64,000 nt of DNA, from contig NZ_JADYWL010000001.1 of the NCBI RefSeq assembly GCF_015864825.1, positions 62,001 to 126,000 on the forward strand, in the 5' to 3' direction. Both the position numbers and the translations under genes were made by a program. Below, piece by piece: positions 18,257-30,290 of the stretch (position 1 is its first letter; each line of letters starts with the position of its first letter). Below the pieces are notes generated by a model, which saw nothing but the letters and a program-made list of their open reading frames with translations, had not been told where the DNA came from and ran no database searches. This DNA is from Psychrobacter sp. NZS113 (GTDB lineage Bacteria; Pseudomonadota; Gammaproteobacteria; Pseudomonadales; Moraxellaceae).

Positions 18257-19699
18257 ATGATAGACACTGCAAATATTTGGGATAAATGTTTAAACGATTT
18301 ACGCTATAACGTAAAAGACAATGTATTTACTATGTGGTTGAGACCTTTATCAGCCCATCAGGAGGCTCAAACCCTTATCATACTTGCTCCTAACGATTAT
18401 TTTGTCACTTATATTAAAAAAAACCATTTGCAAGATATTCAGCAATTGGTTGCTAAGCATAGCCAAGGAAGTATTGAAGAGGTTATCGTACGTGTTGATA
18501 ATGTGGGTCGTGATACTGATGATAACCAACCACAGTCAGGATCTTTATTTGCAGAAGATAAGCCCTCCCCTCCCCCAGTGGAACATAATTTTGAAACGAT
18601 CCATCATAACAATGCGAAAGCGGATATTGATGCCAACATGCGTCATGCAGAACTAGTTGATTCTGCTGATGCTAAGTCACTTAGCTATCTCAATCCTGAG
18701 TTTACTTTTGAGACATTCGTGACAGGCAAATCTAATAACCTTGCTTACAAAGCCTGTTATGAGCTTGGTAAGCGCCAGTCGAAAAATCGCCACAATCCTC
18801 TTTTTATATATGGACCTTCTGGTTTGGGGAAAACGCATTTAATGCATTCTGTAGCACACCGCTATTTAAAAAATAATCAAAGTTTTTACTATTTCACTTC
18901 TGAAAAATTTATTAATCAATTAGTTTATTCATTAAGAAATAATAAAATAGAAGATTTTAAAAAGAAAATTAAAAAAGTAGATTTATTAATTGTAGATGAT
19001 ATTCATGTATTAGCAGGAAAGACTAAAAGTAGTAATGAGTTTTTGACGTTGTTTGCAGATTTTACTAGCGGTGACAAACAACTTATTTTGGCCTCTGATC
19101 GTCATCCATCACAAATGACTGAGTTTGACGAGCGCTTTAGATCAAGATTCTCTTGGGGTTTGACCGTAGCAGTTGATCCACCTGAGATTGACACTCGTGT
19201 TCAAATTTTGCAGAAAAAAGCAGCATCATATGGAATGGTGTTACCTAAAGAATGCGCCCTATTTATCGCACAAAATGTGGTATCAAATGTTAGGCGATTA
19301 GAAGGTGCGCTAAATCAAGTCTTTGCCAATGCGAATTTAACAGGGGCACAGATAACGCTTGAAATGGTGCAATATGCGCTAAAAGATATTGTCGCGATGC
19401 GTGTACAAGCCGTTAACATGGATAATATTCGTAAAGTAGTCGCTGAATACTATGATGTAACTATCAAAGATATGATGGGTCGTAAGCGCACGCGTAGTAT
19501 TGCTAGACCTCGTCAAATTGCGATGGCACTATCACGTGAATTGACGGGAGATAGTTTTCCTGAGATTGGCCAGTCATTTGGTGGACGTGATCACACAACG
19601 GTGATGCATGCCTGTGATAAGGTCAATGAACTGCGAGCCGCAGACCCCGCATTTGATAAGGATTACAAGACCCTAGCGTTGATGCTGCAAGCGGGTTAG
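18257..19699 (+). CDS. dnaA: Chromosomal replication initiator DnaA
   Basis: AAA+ ATPase that binds the DnaA boxes and opens oriC. It has domain I at residues about 1-85 and a variable domain II. In the ATPase domain, Walker A is GPSGLGKTH and Walker B is LLIVDDIH. The C-terminal helix-turn-helix carries the signature FGGRDHTTVMHA. I chose the ATG at 18257 (MIDTANIWDKCLNDL) over the TTG at 18227, which adds only ten unconserved residues. A stretch at about 18870-19030 is much more AT-rich than the rest although it encodes conserved ATPase sequence. Confidence 0.98.
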   Translation: MIDTANIWDKCLNDLRYNVKDNVFTMWLRPLSAHQEAQTLIILAPNDYFVTYIKKNHLQDIQQLVAKHSQGSIEEVIVRVDNVGRDTDDNQPQSGSLFAEDKPSPPPVEHNFETIHHNNAKADIDANMRHAELVDSADAKSLSYLNPEFTFETFVTGKSNNLAYKACYELGKRQSKNRHNPLFIYGPSGLGKTHLMHSVAHRYLKNNQSFYYFTSEKFINQLVYSLRNNKIEDFKKKIKKVDLLIVDDIHVLAGKTKSSNEFLTLFADFTSGDKQLILASDRHPSQMTEFDERFRSRFSWGLTVAVDPPEIDTRVQILQKKAASYGMVLPKECALFIAQNVVSNVRRLEGALNQVFANANLTGAQITLEMVQYALKDIVAMRVQAVNMDNIRKVVAEYYDVTIKDMMGRKRTRSIARPRQIAMALSRELTGDSFPEIGQSFGGRDHTTVMHACDKVNELRAADPAFDKDYKTLALMLQAG

Positions 19700-19869
19700 C
19701 AGGCCGCAGTATCACTATGTTTTAGTAGGATGATATGGTTTATAATATTGACAATATACGCACACAGATAGCTAATGGATTATAGTCCGTAGACAAGGTA
19801 TTATTAAGCAGCCTAAGCCATTGTTCTGAATTGATAAAAATACAGTCATTTAAATAAGAGTAACTAAGC

Positions 19870-21045
19870 ATGCAATTATCGATTAATCGAGAGTCGTTAC
19901 TGAAAGCCATTAACTTGATCGCCAAGGCTGCTGATAAACGCCATAATATGGTTATTTTGGGCAATATTAAGCTACAGCTGTCTGAATCAGCACTTATTTT
20001 AACTGCCTCTGATTTGGAAGTAGAGTTGACGTCGACGTTGAAATTGCCTGCAGGTGCTTGTGTTGAAGCTGGAACAACCACCTTACCTGCGACGAAGCTG
20101 AAAGATATTTGCAAATCATTACCAGCACAAGCACAAGTTAATCTGGCAACTCAAGCGAATGAACGTTGCCTACTGACTAGCGGTAAGAGTCGCTTTACAT
20201 TAGGTACATTGCCAGCCGAAGACTATCCAAGCTTGGGTAACCCAGAAAACATCACACCATTAATTATCAGCCGTAGCCGCCTTACTGATTTGATCCATAA
20301 AACTCAGTTTGCGATGGCGATTCAGGATGTGCGTTACTATCTAACCGGCATGTTGTTTGATGTATCACAGCAGCAGCTAACCACGGTTGCAACTGATGGA
20401 CATAGATTGGCTTTAGCGCGTAGTGTCATCGATGTGAGTGCTGATCTGAATATGCAGGCTATCTTGCCACGCAAAGCTGTCATTGAGCTTGAGCGTTTGG
20501 CTTCTGAGCTTGGTAAAATGCTTGGTGATAAAGATAATCCAGTTACCTTAAGTTTTGGTCGTGAGTTTCTGCAAGTCAGCTTACCGTTTGGTGATGTTGA
20601 TAGTGTAGGGCAGGTGAGTGATAATTTAATGGTCACTTTTACGGCACGCCTGATCGATGGTAAGTTCCCAGATTATCGCCGTGTCATGCCAAGTAATACG
20701 GATAAATTGGCTTTGTTCAACCAAGAAAAAATGACTGATGTGCTACGTCGTGTTGCGATTTTGAGTAATGAAAAATCTCGCGGTGTGGTTTTTAACTTTG
20801 CCAGTGACGGTATGGTAGAAGTACGTGCTAATAATGCTGAGCAAGACGAAGCGGTGGAAATGATACAAGCTAAGTATCAAGGTGAGCCAATGGAGCTATC
20901 GTTTAACGCTGCTTACTTACAAGATGTATTGGGCGTTATTCAAGGTGATTTGCAAATGCATATGAGCCAATCAAATGCTTCAGTGCTGGTTAACCAGCTG
21001 AATGATGAATTTCATCAGTATGTCATTATGCCAATGCGAATATAG
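19870..21045 (+). CDS. dnaN: DNA polymerase III sliding clamp (beta)
   Basis: Ring-shaped processivity clamp of DNA polymerase III. The 391-residue protein has three repeated clamp domains; recognisable elements are MQLSINRESLLKAI, MVILGNIKLQLSE, the inter-domain GKFPDYRRVMP and the C-terminus YVIMPMRI. It is about 25 residues longer than E. coli DnaN. It follows dnaA by 170 bp, a spacing that allows its own promoter. Confidence 0.98.
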   Translation: MQLSINRESLLKAINLIAKAADKRHNMVILGNIKLQLSESALILTASDLEVELTSTLKLPAGACVEAGTTTLPATKLKDICKSLPAQAQVNLATQANERCLLTSGKSRFTLGTLPAEDYPSLGNPENITPLIISRSRLTDLIHKTQFAMAIQDVRYYLTGMLFDVSQQQLTTVATDGHRLALARSVIDVSADLNMQAILPRKAVIELERLASELGKMLGDKDNPVTLSFGREFLQVSLPFGDVDSVGQVSDNLMVTFTARLIDGKFPDYRRVMPSNTDKLALFNQEKMTDVLRRVAILSNEKSRGVVFNFASDGMVEVRANNAEQDEAVEMIQAKYQGEPMELSFNAAYLQDVLGVIQGDLQMHMSQSNASVLVNQLNDEFHQYVIMPMRI

Positions 21046-21213
21046 TGATATTCATTTTATAAGGGTGGCAGAGTTGGATGTTGGAGCTTTATTTAAGTGC
21101 AAATTTACTCTTAGAGTGGATTTGCATTTTTAGAGTTTAGCCTCCTATATTTATATTTTATTCAACTTATGCCTGCTTTTTATATGCTATTTTAATAGGC
21201 GGTTATCGGTATT

Positions 21214-22419
21214 ATGATTGAACGTCTGCAAATATCACACCTTCGAAACCTAACGCAAGTCAATCTACAGTCCGCTGCCTGTAACGTCATTATCGGCGCG
21301 AATGGTAGCGGAAAAACATCCTTACTTGAAGCCATATTCTTGCTGTCTAGAGGCAAAAGCTTCCGTCATCATCAGCCCAAGCGTTATATTCAACATTATC
21401 AAAATACCGTTACTGTACATGCTAATCTTAATGATAGCAGTACATTAGCTATCCAAAAACAAGCTGATGCTACCACACTCTTGCGTCTTAATCAGACGAC
21501 TGTCTACAACCAAAGTATCTTAACTGAGCAACTGCCAACACTACTGATAGATCCTTCAACGATGGATATGTTAGAGCAGGGTAGCGCCAGTCGTAGACAG
21601 CTATTGGATTGGCTAGTGTTTCACATGAAACAGGGTTTTCACCCGCAGTGGGTTGCTTATCAGCGATTGCTAAAACAGCGCAATAGTTTACTAAAAAAAT
21701 CGCGTCATTTGACTCAGGTGCAGCTTGCTGAGTTGAAATCATGGGATAAGGGCTTGAGTAGTCATGCAGCACTTATTCATCATTATCGCGAGCGGATATT
21801 TGCCGAATGGCAGCCTTATTTTGCTGAAAGCATTGAGCAGTTACTACCATCTTATGCTGAACAGTTGAGCTTAAGCTACAATGCTGGCTACGATACGAGT
21901 ATTGCATTAGATGTGCAGCTTAACGAGCGACTAGAGCAGGATCTGCAGCTGGGATACACTCGTATTGGTAACCACCGAGCTGATGTTCATGTGCATTGGC
22001 ATTCTGATGATTCAGTAGAGATGAATAGTGAGTATGCAAGTGCAGCGCTAAAAAAGGATGTTAGTGCTAAATTGCCGACTCTAAAAGAACAGGCCGCTAA
22101 TGTACTGTCTCGTGGTGAAAAGAAGCTACTAATCACTGCACTACGGTTGTCTCAGTTACCGCTATTGCTCAATGCTGAACAGGATATTGATTCACAGAGA
22201 GACGGATTTAATACTAGAGCTACGCCAGTCGTATTGCTAGACGATATAACGGCAGAGCTTGATGGTAGGGCAATAGAGATTTTATTATCAACTTTATCGC
22301 AGTTACCCTGTCAGGTATTTATGAGCAGTTTGACCGATGATATCGTACCATTGGTCAAAGAATTATGGTCGAACCCTAATATGTTTCATGTGAAACAAGG
22401 CAACATTCAACCTCTTTAG
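21214..22419 (+). CDS. recF: DNA replication and repair protein RecF
   Basis: SMC-like ATPase that helps load RecA at gaps with RecO and RecR. Walker A is GANGSGKTSLLEAIFLL, the signature LSRGEKKLLITALRLSQ follows, and Walker B is VVLLDDITAELD. At 401 residues it is about 40 longer than E. coli RecF. Two parS-like palindromes lie inside: one encodes VFHMKQ at about residue 136, the other MFHVKQ within the last 13 residues, suggesting the C-terminal tail accommodates the site. Confidence 0.96.
   Translation: MIERLQISHLRNLTQVNLQSAACNVIIGANGSGKTSLLEAIFLLSRGKSFRHHQPKRYIQHYQNTVTVHANLNDSSTLAIQKQADATTLLRLNQTTVYNQSILTEQLPTLLIDPSTMDMLEQGSASRRQLLDWLVFHMKQGFHPQWVAYQRLLKQRNSLLKKSRHLTQVQLAELKSWDKGLSSHAALIHHYRERIFAEWQPYFAESIEQLLPSYAEQLSLSYNAGYDTSIALDVQLNERLEQDLQLGYTRIGNHRADVHVHWHSDDSVEMNSEYASAALKKDVSAKLPTLKEQAANVLSRGEKKLLITALRLSQLPLLLNAEQDIDSQRDGFNTRATPVVLLDDITAELDGRAIEILLSTLSQLPCQVFMSSLTDDIVPLVKELWSNPNMFHVKQGNIQPL
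21617..21632. promoter_or_regulatory. parS: parS-like site inside recF
   Basis: TGTTTCACATGAAACA has one mismatch to consensus parS and is exactly the reverse complement of the second recF site at 22382-22397. It encodes VFHMKQ. Confidence 0.65.
22382..22397. promoter_or_regulatory. parS: parS-like site at the 3' end of recF
   Basis: TGTTTCATGTGAAACA has one mismatch to consensus. It lies in the last codons of recF, in a tail (FHVKQGNIQPL) beyond the conserved ATPase motifs. Confidence 0.68.
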
Positions 22420-25529
<3,110 letters not shown>

Positions 25530-25556
25530 GTCTCAGACTATCATTAATGATATATA

Positions 25557-25588
25557 AAACACCGCTTCGATACTCGAAGCGGTGTTTT
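25557..25588 (+). terminator. Intrinsic terminator of gyrB
   Basis: A perfect stem (ACACCGCTTCGA with TCGAAGCGGTGT, 3-nt loop) extended by A/T pairs and ending in a T-run. It is immediately followed by a parS-like site. Confidence 0.9.
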
Positions 25589-25604
25589 TGTTTCACGTGG
25601 AACA
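25589..25604. promoter_or_regulatory. parS: parS-like site after the gyrB terminator
   Basis: TGTTTCACGTGGAACA has one mismatch to consensus and is the exact reverse complement of the 60485-60500 site. It begins at the last bases of the gyrB terminator T-run. Confidence 0.7.
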
Positions 25605-25635
25605 AAAAAACTGACTATTTTATGAGAAAAACAAA

Positions 25636-26265
25636 ATGATTGAAGTCGTACTACTCGCTATCGCATTGGCAATGGATGCATTCGCTGTGGCTATTGGACT
25701 GGGTGCTAAGTCACAAAAACAGAGTAAGTCGTATTTACTACTATTAGGTATTTATGCAGCATTATATTTTGGAATCGCGCAGGGCGTAATGCCGCTTATA
25801 GGTTACTTGTTAGGTGCAGCATTATTAGGTTGGTTGGCAGCAGCTGCACCTTGGATTGGTGGATTTATTCTGATCGCTCTCGGCGGAAAGATGCTTTACG
25901 AAGTATTTACTGCGGATGAGGAGGATGCTGTTGATAGTGCACTTCACACAAAGGGCGATGCTATAAATGCTGATAGTGAGGCAATGTCAGTTAGTCATAA
26001 CGGTCATAAAACTATCAATCACCGCACCTTATTTACGCTCGCCATTGCGACGAGTATTGATGCGATGGCAGCAGGATTTACACTTAATTTGTTAGAACTA
26101 AATGCATGGTTAGCTTGTTTAATCATAGCGTTGATCACTGCTGGATTTAGTTTGTTTGGTGTTTATTTAGGCTGGCGATCTGGTACATGGCTAGAGGATA
26201 AAGCAGAAGCGCTAGGTGGGTTGGTACTTATATTAATTGGGTTAAAGGTGATGTTTTTTAGTTAA
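25636..26265 (+). CDS. mntP: Manganese efflux pump MntP
   Basis: Inner-membrane exporter protecting cells from excess manganese. Six hydrophobic segments are visible in two halves. Each half has the acidic motif of the family: [19 protein letters not shown] and [17 protein letters not shown]. At 209 residues it is about 20 longer than E. coli MntP because of a hydrophilic central loop (about residues 95-130). Only about 30 bp separate its start from the preceding parS-like site, so there is no room for the yybP-ykoY manganese riboswitch that often precedes mntP. Confidence 0.92.
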   Translation: MIEVVLLAIALAMDAFAVAIGLGAKSQKQSKSYLLLLGIYAALYFGIAQGVMPLIGYLLGAALLGWLAAAAPWIGGFILIALGGKMLYEVFTADEEDAVDSALHTKGDAINADSEAMSVSHNGHKTINHRTLFTLAIATSIDAMAAGFTLNLLELNAWLACLIIALITAGFSLFGVYLGWRSGTWLEDKAEALGGLVLILIGLKVMFFS

Positions 26266-26291
26266 TATAGTCAAAGAATTACTAAATTGCT

Positions 26292-26358
26292 ACGGCGTTA
26301 CCCTCCTTAGATGTACGAATTGTACTATCTGCAGTCGGCTGCCTTGTATCTATTTTAG
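26292..26358. repeat. Diverged intergenic repeat, copy 1
   Basis: A 67-bp element downstream of mntP that resembles 36817-36884 downstream of guaA. Shared blocks include TAGATGTAC, GTACTATCTGC and TCGG.TGCCTTGT. The inner AGATGTAC / GTACTATCT halves form an imperfect palindrome. Confidence 0.65.
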
Positions 26359-26401
26359 ATTTCTTTGACTATCAGTTGTTTTCCAAATTTATTATTCTCA
26401 A

Positions 26402-26439
26402 TAAAAAGCACCGCTCTAAACTGTAGAGCGGTGCTTTTT
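26402..26439. terminator. Bidirectional terminator between mntP and rlmF
   Basis: AAAGCACCGCTCTA pairs with TAGAGCGGTGCTTT around a 5-nt loop, with A-run and T-run flanks that serve both convergent genes. A parS site with an exact core follows at once. Confidence 0.9.
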
Positions 26440-26455
26440 TGTTTCACGTGAAACT
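26440..26455. promoter_or_regulatory. parS: parS site (exact 14-bp core) after the mntP terminator
   Basis: TGTTTCACGTGAAACT contains the perfect core GTTTCACGTGAAAC. It is intergenic, between the terminator and the rlmF stop, about 8.4 kb right of oriC. Confidence 0.85.
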
Positions 26456-26477
26456 TAAGTAGATAAGCTTCTAACGG

Positions 26478-27536
26478 TTACTCTTCGTCAGTGTTAAAGC
26501 GCCATGCCAATACACGGGTGCTCTTTTGACCCTGACTCATCTCGATAATACGCATTTGAGCGACATCAAGTTGCTTTAATAATAGCTGTAGAGGCTTTAC
26601 GTTTTCAGACTTTGATACTAGGGTCGTAAACCAACCGACATGCTCTGCAAAATCTTGGCTCTCTTTTGCCATTTTGGTCAAAAAGGCAATCTCGCCACCT
26701 TCACTCCATAGCTCTTTATGCTGACCACCGAAGTTTAGGTTTTGTGCCGCATTACCTGTCTTCGACGAACTGCGGCTTATTTGCTCGTTTTCATTTTTGC
26801 CGCGATGTCTTTGCAAGTTATGCTGCTTGCGGCTGTTGGATTCCATCGCTTCTTCTAATGAGGCATGGAATGGAGGGTTACAGACCACCACATCGAAGTA
26901 GTCTTGACGACCGATGATGCCTGCGAACATATGCTTAGGATTGGTTTGCAGTTTTACTTTTACCGCACCTTTTAGCTTTGGATTGGCATCGCAAATCAGC
27001 GCGGCGGTATTGACCGAAATTGGATCAATATCGCTGGCAGTAAAGCGCCAACCGTAGCTTTGGCTACCAATAATTGGATAGATAGCACTGGCACCCGTTC
27101 CAATATCTAAGGCGTGGATTTCTTTACCTGTCGGCGGTGTGTTATCTGCATTCACATGAGTGGTTTGCGCAAGCAAATCAGCGATATAGTGAATATAATC
27201 AGCACGTCCTGGGATAGGCGGACACAAATAGCCTTCTGGAATGTCCCAAAACTTCACGCCATAATAATGGGCCAATAGCGCCTGATTGAGAACACGTACA
27301 GCTTGGTGATCCGAGAAGTTAATCGTCGGCTCGCCTTTAGGGTTGGTAATAGTATGATTGGCAAGCTCAGGCAACGCGCGAGTCAATACCGCAAAGTCAT
27401 AACGACCTTGATGCGGGTTACGCGGATGTAGCTGACCGAGTTTTTTGGCGGTCGCCGGCGATCTGTTTCTGTGTGTACTATTTGCTGGAATACGGGTCAT
27501 AGTGTGTGGCTTTGATGTTTGAATATAATCAACCAT
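26478..27536 (-). CDS. rlmF: 23S rRNA m6A1618 methyltransferase RlmF
   Basis: SAM-dependent N6-adenine methyltransferase acting on 23S rRNA A1618. It shows the family hallmarks [30 protein letters not shown] (SAM loop), [11 protein letters not shown] and the catalytic [11 protein letters not shown]. The C-terminal part contains [11 protein letters not shown] and GWFTTLVSK. The frame extends to a GTG at 27551; I prefer the ATG at 27536, and another ATG at 27500 is possible. None has a strong ribosome-binding site. A LysE-family gene lies just upstream on the same strand. Confidence 0.93.
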   Translation of the reverse strand: MVDYIQTSKPHTMTRIPANSTHRNRSPATAKKLGQLHPRNPHQGRYDFAVLTRALPELANHTITNPKGEPTINFSDHQAVRVLNQALLAHYYGVKFWDIPEGYLCPPIPGRADYIHYIADLLAQTTHVNADNTPPTGKEIHALDIGTGASAIYPIIGSQSYGWRFTASDIDPISVNTAALICDANPKLKGAVKVKLQTNPKHMFAGIIGRQDYFDVVVCNPPFHASLEEAMESNSRKQHNLQRHRGKNENEQISRSSSKTGNAAQNLNFGGQHKELWSEGGEIAFLTKMAKESQDFAEHVGWFTTLVSKSENVKPLQLLLKQLDVAQMRIIEMSQGQKSTRVLAWRFNTDEE

Positions 27537-27565
27537 TTTAGCAGATTTCACGAGTAACGAATGTC

Positions 27566-28297
27566 TTATCGACTACGTAAAATCAGATTTAATCCCAATA
27601 CTATCATCGCTGTACCCAATATGCGGTCGATCCAATGCTCAAAACGTTGAAAGCGGCGATGAATAGCAGGAATAGAAAGAAGCATCACGACCGTACTAAA
27701 CCATGCCATTTGTAAGACCATCATCCATACGCCATAAATGGCCAACTGCCACAGCGGTATATCAGGTGACAATACGAGTGTGAATATCGCGACGAAATAT
27801 ACGGGCGCTTTTGGATTAAAGACATTGCAAAAAAATCCACGACGCAACGTAGCAAAGGTGGATTCGCTATTGCTTGGTAACTTTTGGGTAGAGATATCTT
27901 TAGTTAGAGGTATGGTTTGGCTAGTAAGCGCATCCTGTGAAACGTGAGCGCTTGAACTTACTTCTGAATCTGCTGCATTTGTTAAGTTGGCTAAATCTGA
28001 TGGCTTTTTAGGCTTGGCTTGTATGCCCTGCCAACCAAGATAAATCAGATAACCACCGCCCAACCATTTGATAGTAGTCAATAGTGGCTGCGAATGTGCG
28101 ATGACCGTCGCCAGTCCCAACACTGAATAGATAATGTGTACGGCAAGACCCAAGGTAATACCGAGACTACAGATCAAACCTGTGCGTCGACCCTTTGCCA
28201 ACGTCTGCTGCGATACCAAGACAAAGTCAGGTCCCGGGGAGGCTGCAGCCAGTAAGTGGACTGTAGTAATCAGCAAAAAACCGTGCCAAAATTCCAT
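27566..28297 (-). CDS. LysE/RhtB-family amino-acid exporter
   Basis: Predicted inner-membrane exporter of amino acids or derivatives. It begins [31 protein letters not shown], with the family ASPGPDF motif, followed by about six membrane segments. [16 protein letters not shown] is also typical. A hydrophilic loop of about 45 residues in the middle ([17 protein letters not shown] onward) is longer than usual. The substrate (threonine, homoserine lactone, others) cannot be told from sequence. Confidence 0.88.
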   Translation of the reverse strand: MEFWHGFLLITTVHLLAAASPGPDFVLVSQQTLAKGRRTGLICSLGITLGLAVHIIYSVLGLATVIAHSQPLLTTIKWLGGGYLIYLGWQGIQAKPKKPSDLANLTNAADSEVSSSAHVSQDALTSQTIPLTKDISTQKLPSNSESTFATLRRGFFCNVFNPKAPVYFVAIFTLVLSPDIPLWQLAIYGVWMMVLQMAWFSTVVMLLSIPAIHRRFQRFEHWIDRILGTAMIVLGLNLILRSR

Positions 28298-28626
28298 AGA
28301 ATGCTCTGAGTAATGCCTATATTTTCCTTATGGTTACACTTAACATGAATTGGGTCAACTGATATTGATATGAGCTTTATTCGTAGCAGTTCTACTGCTT
28401 GTGTTATCGCGCGAGGATGTCTATATTAAAAGTGGGTTTATCGACAAATTTCTATGAATCTATTGCCGAATTATCATCTTCATTGGCAAGACCTGTATTG
28501 GTAAGAACTGTATGGAAGATAAATGATCGCTGTGACTGAGGATATATCAAGGCTATCAAGGATATCGAGGCGCAACGACATAACCACCCATTACATAATA
28601 ATGATTATTTCAATAAGGACAGAACC
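28298..28626. other. Intergenic region with a short tandem repeat
   Basis: About 330 bp between divergent genes, so promoters for both are expected. A 15-bp imperfect tandem repeat (TTGGCAAGACCTGTA, then TTGGTAAGAACTGTA) lies at 28483-28512. An AAGGA ribosome-binding site just before 28627 serves the crotonase gene. Nothing else was recognised. Confidence 0.45.
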
Positions 28627-29427
28627 ATGACTACGGACAGCAACGCAACAGAAAACCGCATCACTTATAACACGCAAGGCCATGTTTGCCTTGTCGGACT
28701 CAATCGCGCCAATAAACGTAACGCCTTTGACAGTCATATGATTGGCCAGTTGTCTGATGCGATGACACGCTACGAGCAAGACGACAACTTACGCTGCGCA
28801 TTGATATTTGCGCATGGTGATCACTTTACCGCTGGGCTGGATTTGGTCGAGCTACAAGATAAGCTAAACGATGGTGTGTTTGAATTTGATGGTAACCAAA
28901 TTGACCCATGGGGCATCAGTGGAAAACTGCGTACTAAGCCAGTAGTGGTCGCGGTAAAAGGCACATGCTTCACCGTGGCTATTGAGCTAATGCTAAATAG
29001 TGATGTGGTCATCGCTAGTGACAACTGCAACTTTGCACAAATGGAAGTCCAGCGCGGCATCATGCCTTTTGGCGGGGCGACGGTACGCTTTGTCGCGGCA
29101 GCAGGCTGGCAAAAAGCCATGCCGTATCTACTCACTGGGAAAGCATTCGATGCGCAAACGGCTGATAGGTTAAATTTAGTCAGCGAAGTGGTAGCCAATG
29201 GTACTGAATATGAGCGTGCATTGACGTTGGCGCAAGAGATCTGCAAAGCCGCGCCTTTGGGTGTGAGAGGGGCCTTGTCTTCAGCACAAGATGCTAGCCG
29301 TAATGGGGCAGCGACTGCATTGGCTAATATTCATAGCTATCTGCCACCGCTCTTTCATTCAGAAGATGCGAAAGAAGGTGTAATGGCGATGGTTGAGAGA
29401 CGTGAGGCTGAGTTTAAGGGGTGTTAG
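28627..29427 (+). CDS. Enoyl-CoA hydratase/isomerase family protein
   Basis: Crotonase-fold enzyme, usually acting on acyl-CoA thioesters. It has the first oxyanion-hole region FAHGDHFTAGLDLVEL and the second region VAVKGTCFTVAIELMLNSDVVIAS, then QMEVQRGIMPFGGATVRFV. The usual catalytic Glu positions of hydratases are not clearly both present, so the exact reaction is uncertain. The 266-residue length is standard. It appears to be a single gene; the following Sel1 gene starts 22 bp later and may be co-transcribed. Confidence 0.88.
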   Translation: MTTDSNATENRITYNTQGHVCLVGLNRANKRNAFDSHMIGQLSDAMTRYEQDDNLRCALIFAHGDHFTAGLDLVELQDKLNDGVFEFDGNQIDPWGISGKLRTKPVVVAVKGTCFTVAIELMLNSDVVIASDNCNFAQMEVQRGIMPFGGATVRFVAAAGWQKAMPYLLTGKAFDAQTADRLNLVSEVVANGTEYERALTLAQEICKAAPLGVRGALSSAQDASRNGAATALANIHSYLPPLFHSEDAKEGVMAMVERREAEFKGC

Positions 29428-29449
29428 ACTTAATAATATAAGGTCAACT

Positions 29450-30139
29450 ATGATGAAAGGATTATTTCTATCAGTAGGTTTGTTTTTGTGGATATCATCA
29501 GGGCATGCATATATTCAAATGCATGAGAAAAATCATGCCCAAACGAAAGTACAAAGCTGCGACATGATCGACGCTTATGATGACCATCTCCATGAGAGAT
29601 ATAATGCTCCAGAACCAGATATAGAAATCCAAGGGATGATTGAGGCATGTCAACAATCCGTATTAGAAAACCCTAATAATCCGTATTATATCTATCAACT
29701 GGCACAAGCTTATTATAATCATAAAGATTATGCCCAAGCCTACTCTTATTACCTGAAAGCAGCGCAGCAAGGTTATGCACCTGCTGAGCAAAGTGTAGGT
29801 AAGCTTTATAGAATGGGCAGAGGGGTTGCTCAATCTGATACTGAAGCGGCTAAATGGTTTTTAAAAGCAGCAAAGCAAGGAGATACCCATGCGCAGTCTG
29901 ATTTAGGTGGAATGTATTATCAAGGTCGTGGTGTGGTGCAATCTCATGAACAAGCGCTAAAGTGGACGCTGTTAGCCGCTGAACAGGGCGATTCTTATGC
30001 TCAGTATAATGTGGGGCTAATCTATGAGACGGGTAGAGGGGTTGCTCAGTCATACGAGAAAGCCATAGAGTGGTATCAAAAATCTGCTGATCAAGGTAAT
30101 GCTTCTGCACAATCCAAACTGGACTACCTACAACGCTAG
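29450..30139 (+). CDS. Secreted Sel1-repeat protein
   Basis: A periplasmic or exported protein with a signal peptide (MMKGLFLSVGLFLWISSGHA). At least three or four Sel1/TPR-like repeats occupy about residues 75-225 (AQAYYNHKDYAQAYSYYLKA; GKLYRMGRGVAQSDTEAAKW; GGMYYQGRGVVQSHEQALKW; GLIYETGRGVAQSYEKAIEW). Such repeats mediate protein-protein contacts; the partner is unknown. The open frame extends upstream into the crotonase gene, but the ATG at 29450 gives the signal peptide. Confidence 0.88.
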   Translation: MMKGLFLSVGLFLWISSGHAYIQMHEKNHAQTKVQSCDMIDAYDDHLHERYNAPEPDIEIQGMIEACQQSVLENPNNPYYIYQLAQAYYNHKDYAQAYSYYLKAAQQGYAPAEQSVGKLYRMGRGVAQSDTEAAKWFLKAAKQGDTHAQSDLGGMYYQGRGVVQSHEQALKWTLLAAEQGDSYAQYNVGLIYETGRGVAQSYEKAIEWYQKSADQGNASAQSKLDYLQR

Positions 30140-30211
30140 GTTTATGTATCTCGCACTTGTATACACTCTTATCAGCCAAAAATTCATCATACAAACTAGC
30201 TATACCAACCA

Positions 30212-30239
30212 AAAAAACCTCGCAATCGCGAGGTTTTTG
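30212..30239. terminator. Bidirectional terminator
   Basis: CCTCGC and GCGAGG pair around AATC, with seven A on one side and five T on the other, between the convergent Sel1 and YadA-head genes. Confidence 0.85.
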
Positions 30240-30290
30240 TTTTATCTATTATGACTGGCTATAACGTCAGTGTTAACCACTCAACTACAA

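Noticed and set aside
27930..27950. A TGTGAAACGTGAG stretch resembling half a parS site in the LysE-family gene
   Set aside because: It is not palindromic; only one half-site fits, so it is not counted as parS.
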